NCBI RefSeq assembly: GCF_024793945.1
Contig: NZ_JANUSD010000002.1
Location: 310,001-374,000, forward strand
Source of the DNA: Emticicia fluvialis
Lineage (GTDB): Bacteria; Bacteroidota; Bacteroidia; Cytophagales; Spirosomataceae
DNA: 64,000 nucleotides
Direction: 5' to 3'
How positions within the stretch are numbered: the stretch's first letter is position 1; every line of letters starts with the position of its first letter. Both the position numbers and the translations under genes were made by a program. The notes beneath the pieces were generated by a model that ran no database searches, was not told the origin of the DNA, and was given only the letters and a program-made list of their open reading frames with translations. Of this stretch, positions 1 through 8,114 are shown piece after piece.

Positions 1-1312
1 AGGTGTTGGGTAACTGAATAGTAGAAAACTGGGCCGCCGAGCAGCCGTCATACGCGCCGCCGCAACTCATGCCTACGTAGGTGCCTACGCCCATATTATG
101 TAGTTTAGAAACCAGCAAAGCCGCTGCCGAAAACGTGCCTCCGTTCATTAATACATACACATTGTTACTGTAACGGAACTCATCATGAGGGCGTTGTTTG
201 CGAGAATATTTACTTTCAAGGAAGCCATCTGAGTCGCGCACGGAAAACTCGGCGCTTAGCCTTGTGGCGGCCTCTCTTGCAAATTTGCCATCATACTTTT
301 TATAGTCTTGTTTCAATCTTTGCAGACTTTCATCTCTGAAACCCAGGCGATAAGCATCAAATGGCTGATTGGTAAAGTAACGTAACAAAAATGTTGAATA
401 CTCAAGTAAACCGCCTGAATTGCCACGCAAATCAAGAATCAGGTTTTCAATTTTGTTTTCCTGTAGTTTTCTGAAAATCTTCTTCGTTTCTCCTTCAAAA
501 TTAGCCCGTTTCATGTTCTGGAAATCATACATAAACGAGCGTACATCAACCAGCGCTACTTTACGTGTAGAGTCAATAACCTTGTAAGACACCATACCGG
601 TAGTGTCTTCGTCTACATCAGGGTATCTGGTTTCAAGCATCTTTTCCATAAAATAAGAGTCTTTTGCCTCTATTTTTATGGTTTTTGGTTTGTCGGTGCC
701 TGGTTTTCTGTAACTGATCGTGAAAAAATCCTGTTCACCTTTCCATAAGTAGTATAATTTTCTGAACTCCCTGATGGTATAATACTTGCGTGCGTTTGGG
801 TTTATGCCATCGCCGCTATAAAAAGAATTTCGTTCCAGATTCTCCAGTATTTTCTTTACCGGCTGGCCGTCAATTTCCACAATTTCAGTGCCGCGGGTAA
901 TCTTCTTATCTGCCGAGTAATTTCTTGATACCAGCAACTGATTATTAATAAGCCGAACGCTGAACGGAAAATATTTGGGTTTTTCTGAAGCTGATGCACT
1001 TTTCGTGAGAAGTCGTCTGTCGAGCATCATGTGGGTATGCCCACACCCGATAGACTGAACCAGGGGCAAGAAGGCAAAATAAGCTTCACGCAAGGTCAGC
1101 CTGCCTTTTATGGTTGCCGCAATAGAGTCATAAAGGTGTTTATATTGGTCTTTCGATATGTATTTAAAAGGCGCCGGGTGGTATTTTTCAATATCGTTTT
1201 TCAGTACAGCCAGGTCTTCTTTGATTTGCTCACCAGAATAAGATTGGGCGCTGGTAATTGCATAGCAGCAAAGCAGTAAACACGTAAAAATATAACCGGA
1301 TATCTTTTTCAT
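1..1312 (-). CDS. S41 family peptidase, secreted (C-terminus cut by window edge)
   Basis: The reading frame is open from an ATG at 1312 to base 1, giving 437 residues without a stop. Residues 1-23 form a signal peptide (MKK start, hydrophobic core, ending SAQ), so the protein is exported. Seen motifs are LDLRGNSGG and GGTFSAA; the Ser of the latter (about residue 395) is the expected nucleophile of the tail-specific protease (S41) fold. Family knowledge: S41 enzymes are periplasmic serine peptidases with a Ser/Lys dyad; the Lys would lie beyond the visible part. A second, unrelated S41 lipoprotein is present at 58872-60290. A promoter-like TAGTTTTG lies just upstream on the same strand. Substrate unknown. 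Confidence 0.85.
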   Translation of the reverse strand, partial: MKKISGYIFTCLLLCCYAITSAQSYSGEQIKEDLAVLKNDIEKYHPAPFKYISKDQYKHLYDSIAATIKGRLTLREAYFAFLPLVQSIGCGHTHMMLDRRLLTKSASASEKPKYFPFSVRLINNQLLVSRNYSADKKITRGTEIVEIDGQPVKKILENLERNSFYSGDGINPNARKYYTIREFRKLYYLWKGEQDFFTISYRKPGTDKPKTIKIEAKDSYFMEKMLETRYPDVDEDTTGMVSYKVIDSTRKVALVDVRSFMYDFQNMKRANFEGETKKIFRKLQENKIENLILDLRGNSGGLLEYSTFLLRYFTNQPFDAYRLGFRDESLQRLKQDYKKYDGKFAREAATRLSAEFSVRDSDGFLESKYSRKQRPHDEFRYSNNVYVLMNGGTFSAAALLVSKLHNMGVGTYVGMSCGGAYDGCSAAQFSTIQLPNT

Positions 1313-1332
1313 TGGCGGCCTGTTTTCTTTTT

Positions 1333-1363
1333 CAAAACTAATTCAAAAAGTTGATTTTTCAAG
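1333..1363 (-). promoter_or_regulatory. Bacteroidota-type promoter for the S41 gene
   Basis: Minus-strand TAGTTTTG (1340-1333) fits the Bacteroidota -7 consensus TAnnTTTG. CTTG (1363-1360) lies 19 bases upstream, one base off the -33 consensus TTTG. It sits 20 bases from the ATG at 1312. Confidence 0.5.
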
Positions 1364-1559
1364 CATTTACAGCCATTGGCCTTTTATAGAATTGTGCAGC
1401 TTCAGGCAATAATATAATGAAATTGGCAGCCGTTTATTTTAAATGGCACGTGATATTTATTGCCCGGGAAATGCAGATTAAAGAGAGGTAAAAGTCAGGG
1501 TTTCTGAACAATTTTAACCGGTGCCTGTATGAGAAAAATATAAATTCAAACGTTACGGC

Positions 1560-1590
1560 TTAGACCGTATGTGTTTTTTTATTAATTTTG
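1560..1590 (+). promoter_or_regulatory. Bacteroidota-type promoter for nusB
   Basis: TAATTTTG at 1583-1590 matches the TAnnTTTG -7 element. TTAG at 1560-1563, 19 bases upstream, is one base off the -33 TTTG. The nusB ATG follows 30 bases later. Confidence 0.5.
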
Positions 1591-1620
1591 TGCCTCATAA
1601 AACTCGTTCTTTGAACACCT

Positions 1621-2757
1621 ATGCTTAACAGACGCCTCATACGGATTCGTGCGATGCAAGCCTTATATGCTTATAAACAAGCAGAAGGTGCGAATTTCCA
1701 ATTATCTTTAGACCTTATTGCAGACGATTTTGCTCCTGATTTGAACTCAATGGAGTTTCAGGACCGGGAAAAATTAGAAGGTTACAAAAAACTAGGTCAG
1801 CAACTACTTCAGGAAGAATTTTCACGCCAGAAAGAAGAAGATTTCACAGCCCCACGAGAGGTGGTGATGTCGGTTGAAAAAGCAAAAGATTTTTTTCTGT
1901 TAAAAAATAAAAAAGATGTAGAACACTATGCCGGCCGGATGATTATGGAAGCCGAGAAAGTGTACGACTTATATCTGCTTCTTTTATTGTTTTTTATTGA
2001 ACTGGCTAATCGTGCAGAGGCAGACGAAAGAGAAGTTACCCCATCTAAATTGTCTGACAACCAGATTATTAAAAAACTCCGTCAGGAAAAATTACTTGAA
2101 ACACAGGCAATCAGACGCAATGTAAGCTGGGGTAGCGAACAGGTGCTTCCTGCCAAGTTGTATCGCGAGGTTCTTCGCAAAAATGCTCACTATATTGAAT
2201 ATTGTTCAAAGAGAAATCATACGCTTGAAGAAGATTTCTCGTTTCTGAAATACATGCTCAAAAATGTAATTCTGAAAAATGAACTTACCTGGGAGTATTT
2301 TGAAAAACAGGATTTATACTGGATTGATGACGTTGAAACCCTTAGAGCCGCGGTAACGCATACTTTCCAGTCTTTTGTAGAAGACGGCCGGCTTAAAATT
2401 GTAGTTTTAGACCAGGAATGGGAAGAAAGAAAAGATTTTTTACAAACTTTGTACCGCAAGAGCATTCTGGAAGCCAAAGCTTTGGAAGATGTTCTGATTC
2501 CGAAACTTAAAAACTGGGAAATTGAGCGAATCTCGGAAACCGACCAGATTTTATTGAAAATGGCGCTTGTTGAAATGCTTAATTACCCGAGCATTCCAAT
2601 TAAAGTTACCATAAACGAAATCATTGAAATTGCCAAAGATTACAGTACTCCAAAGAGCGGCCAGTTTGTAAACGGTATTTTAGACGGCCTTTCAAAAGAA
2701 CTGAAAGAAGACGGCAGAATACGGAAGAGCGGAAGAGGTATGTTAGACAATAAATAA
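1621..2757 (+). CDS. nusB: Transcription antitermination factor NusB (long Bacteroidota form)
   Basis: NusB binds boxA RNA together with NusE (S10) to promote antitermination on rRNA operons. The start matches NusB (MLNRRLIRIRAMQALYAY), and a helical NusB core occupies roughly residues 235-365, including LLKMALVEML and TINEIIEIAKDYS. At 378 residues it is more than twice the length of E. coli NusB; the extra middle segment is typical of Bacteroidota NusB. It is the first gene of a plus-strand series with ytxH-like, DUF1573, yajC and ybbR genes, a common arrangement in this phylum. Confidence 0.93.
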   Translation: MLNRRLIRIRAMQALYAYKQAEGANFQLSLDLIADDFAPDLNSMEFQDREKLEGYKKLGQQLLQEEFSRQKEEDFTAPREVVMSVEKAKDFFLLKNKKDVEHYAGRMIMEAEKVYDLYLLLLLFFIELANRAEADEREVTPSKLSDNQIIKKLRQEKLLETQAIRRNVSWGSEQVLPAKLYREVLRKNAHYIEYCSKRNHTLEEDFSFLKYMLKNVILKNELTWEYFEKQDLYWIDDVETLRAAVTHTFQSFVEDGRLKIVVLDQEWEERKDFLQTLYRKSILEAKALEDVLIPKLKNWEIERISETDQILLKMALVEMLNYPSIPIKVTINEIIEIAKDYSTPKSGQFVNGILDGLSKELKEDGRIRKSGRGMLDNK

Positions 2758-2782
2758 GTTGAATAATCCGCTACGAAAAGAT

Positions 2783-2790
2783 TACCTTTG
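2783..2790 (+). promoter_or_regulatory. -7 element upstream of the ytxH-like gene
   Basis: TACCTTTG fits TAnnTTTG and lies 62 bases before the ATG at 2853, so this gene may be transcribed separately from nusB. No clear -33 TTTG was found at the right distance. Confidence 0.35.
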
Positions 2791-2852
2791 GGGCGGAAAA
2801 CTAAATCAAATTATTATCCATCATTAAATAAACCCTCAGGGAAAAGGATATT

Positions 2853-3173
2853 ATGAGCAATTCATCAAGAACTTTTATCTCATTTTTAGTTGGTGTAGCA
2901 ACCGGAGCTGCTTTAGGTATTTTATATGCGCCAGACAAAGGAGAAATAACCCGCGATAAACTGGCGTATCGATTGTCGAAATACCGTGAGCAATTACAGA
3001 AATTTATCAATGATTTGATTGAAAGAGGGGATGAAGTAGCCATGGAAGTTGTAGGTGGCGACAGCACCGCCAAGGCTGAAGGGCAAAAAGTAGTTAGTGA
3101 GGCACGCCAGAAAGCAGAGAAACTATTGGAAGACGTTGAATCTTTGATGAACCAGATAAAGGCAAAGAATTAA
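2853..3173 (+). CDS. YtxH domain-containing membrane protein
   Basis: A 106-residue protein with an N-terminal glycine-rich transmembrane helix (about residues 8-27, ending GILYAPDKG). This is the hallmark of the YtxH family, where the helix is followed by the PxxGxxxR-type turn and a charged amphipathic tail. Here the tail (residues 35-106) is Lys/Glu rich and predicted helical. Function is unknown; family members are often stress-induced. It sits 95 bases after nusB and 29 bases before the DUF1573 lipoprotein gene. Confidence 0.85.
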   Translation: MSNSSRTFISFLVGVATGAALGILYAPDKGEITRDKLAYRLSKYREQLQKFINDLIERGDEVAMEVVGGDSTAKAEGQKVVSEARQKAEKLLEDVESLMNQIKAKN

Positions 3174-3202
3174 TTGATTCGAAAATCTTAAAATTTCAGA
3201 AA

Positions 3203-3655
3203 ATGAAGCAAATATTTGTATCAGTTTGCGCGGTAGTCATTCTGGCAGGTCTTAATTTTTCATGCAATCTGGTTGGCTCCAAAGAGTCAGCAGGCTCTGC
3301 TGCGGCTGATACCGCTGCTGCCTTGGCTAACGCGCCAAAAATTGCATTTGAAGAAGAGAATTTTGATTTCGGCAAATTAAAAGAAGGCGATATAGTAGAG
3401 CATAAATTTGTATTTACCAACGTTGGTAAAAGCCCTTTGCAGATTTTCAATGTGGGTGTGCAATGTGGTTGTACTGTGGCAAAAAAACCAGAAACTGCCA
3501 TAGGTGTGGGCCAGAAAGATACCATCGTTGTAAGTTTTAACAGTACCGGTAAAGTGGGTGTAAATAAAAAGTTTGTTACGGTTTACTCTAACGCTAATCC
3601 GTCTCAATCAACTATTTCATTTACAGCAGAGGTGCTGGCGAAAGAGGCTAAATAA
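3203..3655 (+). CDS. DUF1573 domain-containing lipoprotein
   Basis: A 150-residue exported protein. The signal peptide ends in a lipobox (LNFSC, Cys about residue 21), predicting a lipid-anchored envelope protein. Residues 47-145 match DUF1573: the FDFGKLKEGDIVEHKFVFTN start, the CGCT motif near residue 93, and a beta-rich Ig-like fold like the ASH/MSP group. Function is not established. The order nusB, YtxH, DUF1573, yajC, ybbR is common in Bacteroidota and suggests a link with envelope or export housekeeping. Confidence 0.88.
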   Translation: MKQIFVSVCAVVILAGLNFSCNLVGSKESAGSAAADTAAALANAPKIAFEEENFDFGKLKEGDIVEHKFVFTNVGKSPLQIFNVGVQCGCTVAKKPETAIGVGQKDTIVVSFNSTGKVGVNKKFVTVYSNANPSQSTISFTAEVLAKEAK

Positions 3656-3696
3656 TTTAAATTTTATTCAACAGAAAATATAATAAATAATATAAA

Positions 3697-3975
3697 ATGG
3701 TACTCTTACAAGCACAAGGCGGAAACGGAATGTTTTCTATAATAATGATGGTTGGTATGGTTGCGGTATTTTATTTTTTCATGATACGCCCGCAACAGAA
3801 AAAAGCCAGCGACCAGAAAAAAATGGTTGAAGAATTGAAAGAAGGAGATGAAATTGTAACTTTTGGTGGTTTGCACGGCAAAATTGTTGCCAAAGATGAA
3901 ACAACCGTTACTATTGCAGCCGGTGGTGGCGCCAGACTTACTTTTGAGAAATCGTCAGTTGCAAGAAAAAAATAA
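3697..3975 (+). CDS. yajC: Preprotein translocase subunit YajC
   Basis: A 92-residue protein with one N-terminal transmembrane helix followed by the FYFFMIRPQQKK motif that defines YajC, then a small cytoplasmic domain (GDEIVTFGGLHGKIV). YajC associates with SecDF in the inner membrane and assists Sec-dependent export. The length is typical. A strong hairpin follows the stop codon (3988-4022). Neighbours are the DUF1573 lipoprotein upstream and ybbR downstream. Confidence 0.95.
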   Translation: MVLLQAQGGNGMFSIIMMVGMVAVFYFFMIRPQQKKASDQKKMVEELKEGDEIVTFGGLHGKIVAKDETTVTIAAGGGARLTFEKSSVARKK

Positions 3976-3987
3976 GAAAGGTTATAT

Positions 3988-4022
3988 AACCCCAAACCGG
4001 AATGCCGTTCCGGTTTGGGGTT
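3988..4022 (+). terminator. Perfect 15-bp hairpin after yajC
   Basis: Arms 3988-4002 and 4008-4022 are perfectly complementary around a 5-base loop (TGCCG). No T-run follows on the plus strand, so it may act as an attenuator or processing site rather than a strict terminator. It overlaps an upstream in-frame ATG of the ybbR frame (4002), which argues against that ATG as the real start. Confidence 0.75.
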
Positions 4023-4052
4023 AAAAACTACTTAGCCGGAATCTTAAATTAT

Positions 4053-4706
4053 ATGAATTTTAAGACACTAGTCTTGTGTTTTATTGCTGCCTCTGTATAT
4101 TGGCTGCTTAATGCCCTCAACAAGTCGGGTTATACAACCAGAATTAACTACCCAATTGATATCAGGTATAACGATTCGCTCTATATTCCTGTAAGCCCAT
4201 TGCCCAAAACCATTAAAGTGAGTGTGTCAAGCACCGGATGGAACCTGCTGAAAGACAATTTCTTTTTTAATGTATCTCCGTTAGAGTATGAAATCGTAAA
4301 CCCCGAGCTTCAAAACCATTTAGACACGGCAGTGCTTACAGAAAAACTTACCCAAAAACTCCGCAATACCAAGGTAAATTTTGTTAATACAGATACGCTG
4401 GTTTTTAAATTCGAAAAGAAAGTAAGAAAAACCATAGTATTGAAAGTAGACAGTATTGCCGTTGACCTGGAGAAGAATTTCGTAATTGCAAGTCTGATAA
4501 ATGTAACACCAACCGAGATTGTTATTGAAGGCCCGGCTTCGGCTGTTAATGATTTAAAAGACACTTTTTATCTGAAAGTGCCTGCCAGAAATCTGGCCAT
4601 TAATTATGATGATAAAATCAGAGTTCCTCTTCCCCGGAATCCGATGCTAAAAGCCAGCGCTGAAAAAGCTGCCGTCAGTTTTGAAGTGGCCGAGTTGCTA
4701 AAATAG
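4053..4706 (+). CDS. YbbR-like domain-containing protein
   Basis: With the ATG at 4053 the product is 217 residues: an N-terminal transmembrane helix (FKTLVLCFIAASVYWLL) and a mostly beta extracytoplasmic part. It has two YbbR-type repeats, the second ending IEGPASAVNDLKDTF near residue 180. An ATG at 4002 would add 17 residues but lies inside the hairpin after yajC, so I prefer 4053. In many Bacteroidota coaE follows ybbR; here a 116-base gap and a DUF721 gene follow instead. Role unknown beyond membrane/envelope association. Confidence 0.85.
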   Translation: MNFKTLVLCFIAASVYWLLNALNKSGYTTRINYPIDIRYNDSLYIPVSPLPKTIKVSVSSTGWNLLKDNFFFNVSPLEYEIVNPELQNHLDTAVLTEKLTQKLRNTKVNFVNTDTLVFKFEKKVRKTIVLKVDSIAVDLEKNFVIASLINVTPTEIVIEGPASAVNDLKDTFYLKVPARNLAINYDDKIRVPLPRNPMLKASAEKAAVSFEVAELLK

Positions 4707-4822
4707 TTATGCTGTCTCACTTGTAAAATCCGTTATTTTTTTTCAACTTACTAAGCAGATGTTTGTAGTTTTTACAAACATCCGGTAAATTATTTGTTTA
4801 GAGTCTTAAAATTCATTGAACA

Positions 4823-5128
4823 ATGCCATCAGAAACCGCTCGACGCTCGCAATCTACGCCTCTGAAAGATGCCATCGAAGGGTTTCTTAAAACCTTCAAT
4901 CTGAAATCAAAATTCAATGAAACTTATCTGGTGGCATTCTGGGAACGCATGATGGGTAAAATTATAGCTTCCAGAACCAAAGAAATATACGTTAAAAACA
5001 GAGTGCTGTATCTTCGCCTTGAATCTTCCCCCCTCCGGCAAGAACTTTTTATGGCAAAAACCAAGCTCATAGACCTCATTAATAAAGATGTGGGTGAGTC
5101 GGTTATTGATGACGTTATATTTTTATAG
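4823..5128 (+). CDS. DUF721 (DciA-like) protein
   Basis: A 101-residue protein matching DUF721: basic helical N-terminus, the W-x-x-x-x-G region (FWERMMGKIIASRT), and a beta segment VLYLRLESSPLRQELF. DciA proteins of this family help load the replicative helicase DnaB in bacteria lacking DnaC/DnaI; that role is a family inference here. It stands between ybbR and a Kir channel gene, with no obvious functional partner. Confidence 0.8.
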   Translation: MPSETARRSQSTPLKDAIEGFLKTFNLKSKFNETYLVAFWERMMGKIIASRTKEIYVKNRVLYLRLESSPLRQELFMAKTKLIDLINKDVGESVIDDVIFL

Positions 5129-5205
5129 TATACCTTAAACTTTTTTTTAGTTGGCTAATGTTATGATGCAAACATTACTACTCTAAAACACGCTGCAGGC
5201 AGGCT

Positions 5206-6165
5206 ATGAGCAAAAAGAATATACTTGTCGAAAATGAGCGCAACCGCCAGGATCTTGGCTTCGGTACCAAATTTACTGACCGCCGCAAAAGGCTTCTCAA
5301 GGGCGATGGCCAATTTAACGTGAAGCGAAAAGGACAGTCTTTTGAAGCCTGGCTCAATATCTACAATCGTTTCATTACAATGCAATGGAAAACCTTTTTC
5401 CTCATTGTGTTTCTGGTATATATCTTACTTAATTTTTTATTTGCGGTAGCGTATTATTTAATAGGGGTAGAACACCTTATTGGTGTTAACATGACCAGCA
5501 CGCACTCGCAGTTCTGGGATGCATTCTTTTTTAGCGCTCAGTCATTAACTACTGTAGGTTATGGTCGCATTTCGCCCGATGGGTTCATTGCCAGCTGGGT
5601 GGCAAGCATAGAGTCTATGATGGGGCTTATGCTTTTTGCAATTGTTACGGGTCTGTTGTACGGGCGGTTTTCAAAACCTAATCCGCGGATATTGTTCAGT
5701 AAAAACCTGCTTGTTTCACCGTACCTGAATACCAACGCAATGATGTTCAGAATTGTAAATGAACGAAGCAACCAGTTAATTAATATGGAAATAAGCGTGG
5801 TGTTTTCAAAAATTGAGCAAAAAGAAGGTAGGGCTAACCGGAAGTATTCTGGTTTAACGCTTGAAAGATCAAAAGTAAACTTTTTCCCGACTAACTGGAC
5901 GATTGTCCACCCGCTTACTGAAGACAGCCCGCTGTATAATGAAACACCTGAATCTTTATTGGCAGGTGATGCCGAATTTATGATAGCAATTCAGGGTATT
6001 GATGATACCTTTGCAGACCCGATTTACTACAGACATTCATACACGGCTAATGAAATGGTTTGGGGTGCCAGGTTTGCATCGATGATTGAATCAGGTGAAG
6101 AAGATGCCTATATACTGGATCTTAAGAAAATCGGTGATTATGAGCCGGCCGAACTGAATTATTAG
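5206..6165 (+). CDS. Inward-rectifier K+ channel (KirBac type)
   Basis: A 319-residue potassium channel. Seen in order: a short cytoplasmic N-terminus with an amphipathic slide-helix region, TM1 (about residues 63-88), a pore helix and selectivity filter TTVGYG (filter T116-G120), TM2 (about 130-152), then a beta-rich cytoplasmic Kir domain of about 160 residues that forms the gating assembly. The size and arrangement match bacterial Kir channels. It would form tetramers in the inner membrane. It is probably transcribed alone; the next gene starts 25 bases after its stop with a TTG codon. Confidence 0.93.
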   Translation: MSKKNILVENERNRQDLGFGTKFTDRRKRLLKGDGQFNVKRKGQSFEAWLNIYNRFITMQWKTFFLIVFLVYILLNFLFAVAYYLIGVEHLIGVNMTSTHSQFWDAFFFSAQSLTTVGYGRISPDGFIASWVASIESMMGLMLFAIVTGLLYGRFSKPNPRILFSKNLLVSPYLNTNAMMFRIVNERSNQLINMEISVVFSKIEQKEGRANRKYSGLTLERSKVNFFPTNWTIVHPLTEDSPLYNETPESLLAGDAEFMIAIQGIDDTFADPIYYRHSYTANEMVWGARFASMIESGEEDAYILDLKKIGDYEPAELNY

Positions 6166-6190
6166 CATATCTTAAAATTGACATTCATAT

Positions 6191-7102
6191 TTGAAATCTT
6201 TAATTGCTCCCCCGGTTTTAGGTAAAGGTGATAAAGTGGCCATAGTGGCTCTGGCTAGTAAGATTGACCCGGCGGATATCCAACAGGCCATTGAATTTAT
6301 GCGTGAAAACTGGCAAGTGGATATTGTAACCGGTGATTCGGTAGGAGCGGCATATTTTGATTTTGCCGGCAATGACAATATCCGTGCAGCAGATTTTCAG
6401 CAGGCGCTTAACGATTCATCAATCAAGGCCATTTTCTCGGCACGAGGAGGCTACGGCAGTTCCAGAATTATTGATAAGATAGATTTCAGTCTTTTCAAAC
6501 AGAATCCAAAATGGATTGTCGGTTTTTCTGACATTACTGCCGTTCATAGCCATATTCAATCACTTGGTTTTCAGAGTTTGCATGGGCCCATGCCTAAAAC
6601 TTTCATGAAAGACAACGCCTCTCTTAGGTCGATAGAGCCATTTCTTTTTGGTAAAGAGATCATGTATGAAGTAGCGGCGCATCAGATGAACAGAGCAGGA
6701 GAGGCAGAAGGGCTTGTAACAGGAGGGAATCTGTGTCTGCTGGCGCATTTGATAGGGTCTGCGTCTGACATCAACTATGACAATAAAATACTTTTTATTG
6801 AAGACGTTGGTGAATACCTCTATAACATAGACCGCATGATGGTGCAACTGAAAAGAGCCGGAAAACTGAAGAGGCTGGCAGGCCTGATTGTGGGGTCTTT
6901 TAATGATTTGAAAGAAAACGATGAACCTTTCGGTAAGGATGCCTATGAGATTATTGCTGAACACGCGGCCGAATATAATTATCCAGTTTGTTATGGTTTC
7001 CCCGTCGGGCATGACACTGCAAACCGGGCTCTGGCATGTGGAAGAGCTGCACGGCTGGAAGTGAACGAAATTGGAGTAAGGCTTGAATTTTTAAACCCTT
7101 AA
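6191..7102 (+). CDS. LD-carboxypeptidase (S66 family, LdcA-like)
   Basis: A 303-residue peptidase that removes the terminal D-Ala from muropeptide tetrapeptides during cell-wall recycling. Motifs seen are GDKVAIVALAS at the start, FSARGGYGSSRI (residues about 80-91) and FSDITAVH, followed by GGNLCLLAHLIGS and the IEDVGEYLYNIDRM block that carries the Glu of the Ser-Glu-His triad. No signal peptide, so it acts in the cytoplasm. The start is TTG; no in-frame ATG lies closer to the conserved N-terminus. Confidence 0.92.
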   Translation: MKSLIAPPVLGKGDKVAIVALASKIDPADIQQAIEFMRENWQVDIVTGDSVGAAYFDFAGNDNIRAADFQQALNDSSIKAIFSARGGYGSSRIIDKIDFSLFKQNPKWIVGFSDITAVHSHIQSLGFQSLHGPMPKTFMKDNASLRSIEPFLFGKEIMYEVAAHQMNRAGEAEGLVTGGNLCLLAHLIGSASDINYDNKILFIEDVGEYLYNIDRMMVQLKRAGKLKRLAGLIVGSFNDLKENDEPFGKDAYEIIAEHAAEYNYPVCYGFPVGHDTANRALACGRAARLEVNEIGVRLEFLNP

Positions 7103-7113
7103 TAAACAAAACC

Positions 7114-7476
7114 ATGGAAATACTCTCTAAAATTCTGATTGCTGCGGTTGCTTTAGAGCACGTTTATATATTGTATCTTGAAATGTTTGCCTGGACAACC
7201 AAAGGACCTAAGGTTTTTGGCTCATTACCTAAAGATTTATTTCCTAAAACTGTAACGTTAGCTGCCAATCAGGGCTTATATAATGGCTTTCTTTCGGCTG
7301 GCCTTGTCTGGTCGTTGTTTATTACCGATGCAGTATGGAGTAAAAATGTGGCTTTTTTCTTTCTTGGCTGTGTAATTGTGGCGGGTGTTTACGGAGCCGT
7401 TTCGGCCAGCAAACGTATATTTTTTGTACAGGCACTACCCGCAATTCTGGCATTTATTATCACATGGCTTGCCTGA
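7114..7476 (+). CDS. DUF1304 domain-containing membrane protein
   Basis: A 120-residue protein with four predicted transmembrane helices (about 4-22, 46-70, 75-95, 98-118). The ALEHVYILYLEMFAW and NQGLYNGFLSAGLVW motifs are typical of DUF1304. Function is unknown. It starts 11 bases after the LD-carboxypeptidase stop, so the two are probably co-transcribed. Confidence 0.88.
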   Translation: MEILSKILIAAVALEHVYILYLEMFAWTTKGPKVFGSLPKDLFPKTVTLAANQGLYNGFLSAGLVWSLFITDAVWSKNVAFFFLGCVIVAGVYGAVSASKRIFFVQALPAILAFIITWLA

Positions 7477-7585
7477 TTACACGGTAAAAAATCAGTATTT
7501 TTCTTTCTTTTCCGGTCTTATTTTAAAGGCGGCTGGCCTGTTTATAAAATTTTATCGATAGGCTTCTTAGCTACGCTATTATTTC

Positions 7586-7614
7586 TATATTTGCATAACA
7601 GTATGCTTGCATAC
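7586..7614 (+). promoter_or_regulatory. Promoter -7 element plus palindrome before the nucleotidyltransferase-like gene
   Basis: TATATTTG at 7586-7593 fits TAnnTTTG. It is followed by a palindrome with arms GTATGC (7601-7606) and GCATAC (7609-7614) around TT, placed between the promoter and the start at 7626. This is an operator-like position; the binding protein is unknown. Confidence 0.4.
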
Positions 7615-7625
7615 TTTATTTGACA

Positions 7626-8114
7626 ATGACTCCATTCAATAAAATACTGGAATCTATTGAGAATCTGGCTGATGATTTGTCTGCATTGCAAGACCCCGTT
7701 TACATCATCGGCAGTTCGGCTCTTGTACTGGCTGGGGTACCTTTAGAGGTAACAGAAGACCTTGATTTACTGACATCCGCAAGAGATGCCGACTTTCTGA
7801 AGAATCGTTGGCAAGCCAGTAAAATAGAAGATTATGCACCTAAAGACTCAGACAAATTTCGTTCTCGTTTCGCGAGGTATCAGTTAGGCGGCGTTTGGGT
7901 AGAGGTAATGGGCGATTTGGAAGTTTGTAATAATAACCAATGGCAAAAGTTACGGGTACATCAATATTCTGAGCTAAGCATAGGCCAATTAAAAGTTAGA
8001 ATACCAACGCTTCCGGAGCAGGAAAGGGTTTTCCGGCTGTTTGGGCGTTCAAAAGATATAGTAAAAGCAGATTTAATTTTAAAGCACATAATTCAACCTG
8101 ACAATGGAAATTAA
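7626..8114 (+). CDS. Nucleotidyltransferase-like protein
   Basis: A 162-residue protein with the features of the nucleotidyltransferase fold: YIIGSSALVLAG (the GS motif) and EDLDLLTS (the acidic metal-binding pair), followed by a beta strand WVEVMGDLEV carrying a possible third acidic residue. An in-frame TTG lies 6 bases upstream (7620); the ATG at 7626 is preferred. It overlaps the next gene, a beta-oxidation enzyme, by 11 bases, so the two are translated together. No HEPN partner is present next to it, so a MNT/HEPN toxin-antitoxin role is not supported. Substrate unknown. Confidence 0.7.
   Translation: MTPFNKILESIENLADDLSALQDPVYIIGSSALVLAGVPLEVTEDLDLLTSARDADFLKNRWQASKIEDYAPKDSDKFRSRFARYQLGGVWVEVMGDLEVCNNNQWQKLRVHQYSELSIGQLKVRIPTLPEQERVFRLFGRSKDIVKADLILKHIIQPDNGN

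Larger units (their letters stand above)
1313..1620. other. Divergent intergenic region between S41 peptidase and nusB
   Basis: This 308-base gap lies between two divergent genes. It holds one promoter-like element for each side (1333-1363 minus, 1560-1590 plus). No further gene, repeat or RNA structure was recognised in it. Confidence 0.6.

Noticed and set aside
6560..7012. Minus-strand 150-residue frame
   Set aside because: Antisense of the LD-carboxypeptidase coding sequence with no domain of its own.
7620..8114. Toxin-antitoxin (MNT/HEPN) interpretation of the nucleotidyltransferase-like gene
   Set aside because: No HEPN gene is adjacent and the gene overlaps a beta-oxidation enzyme instead.
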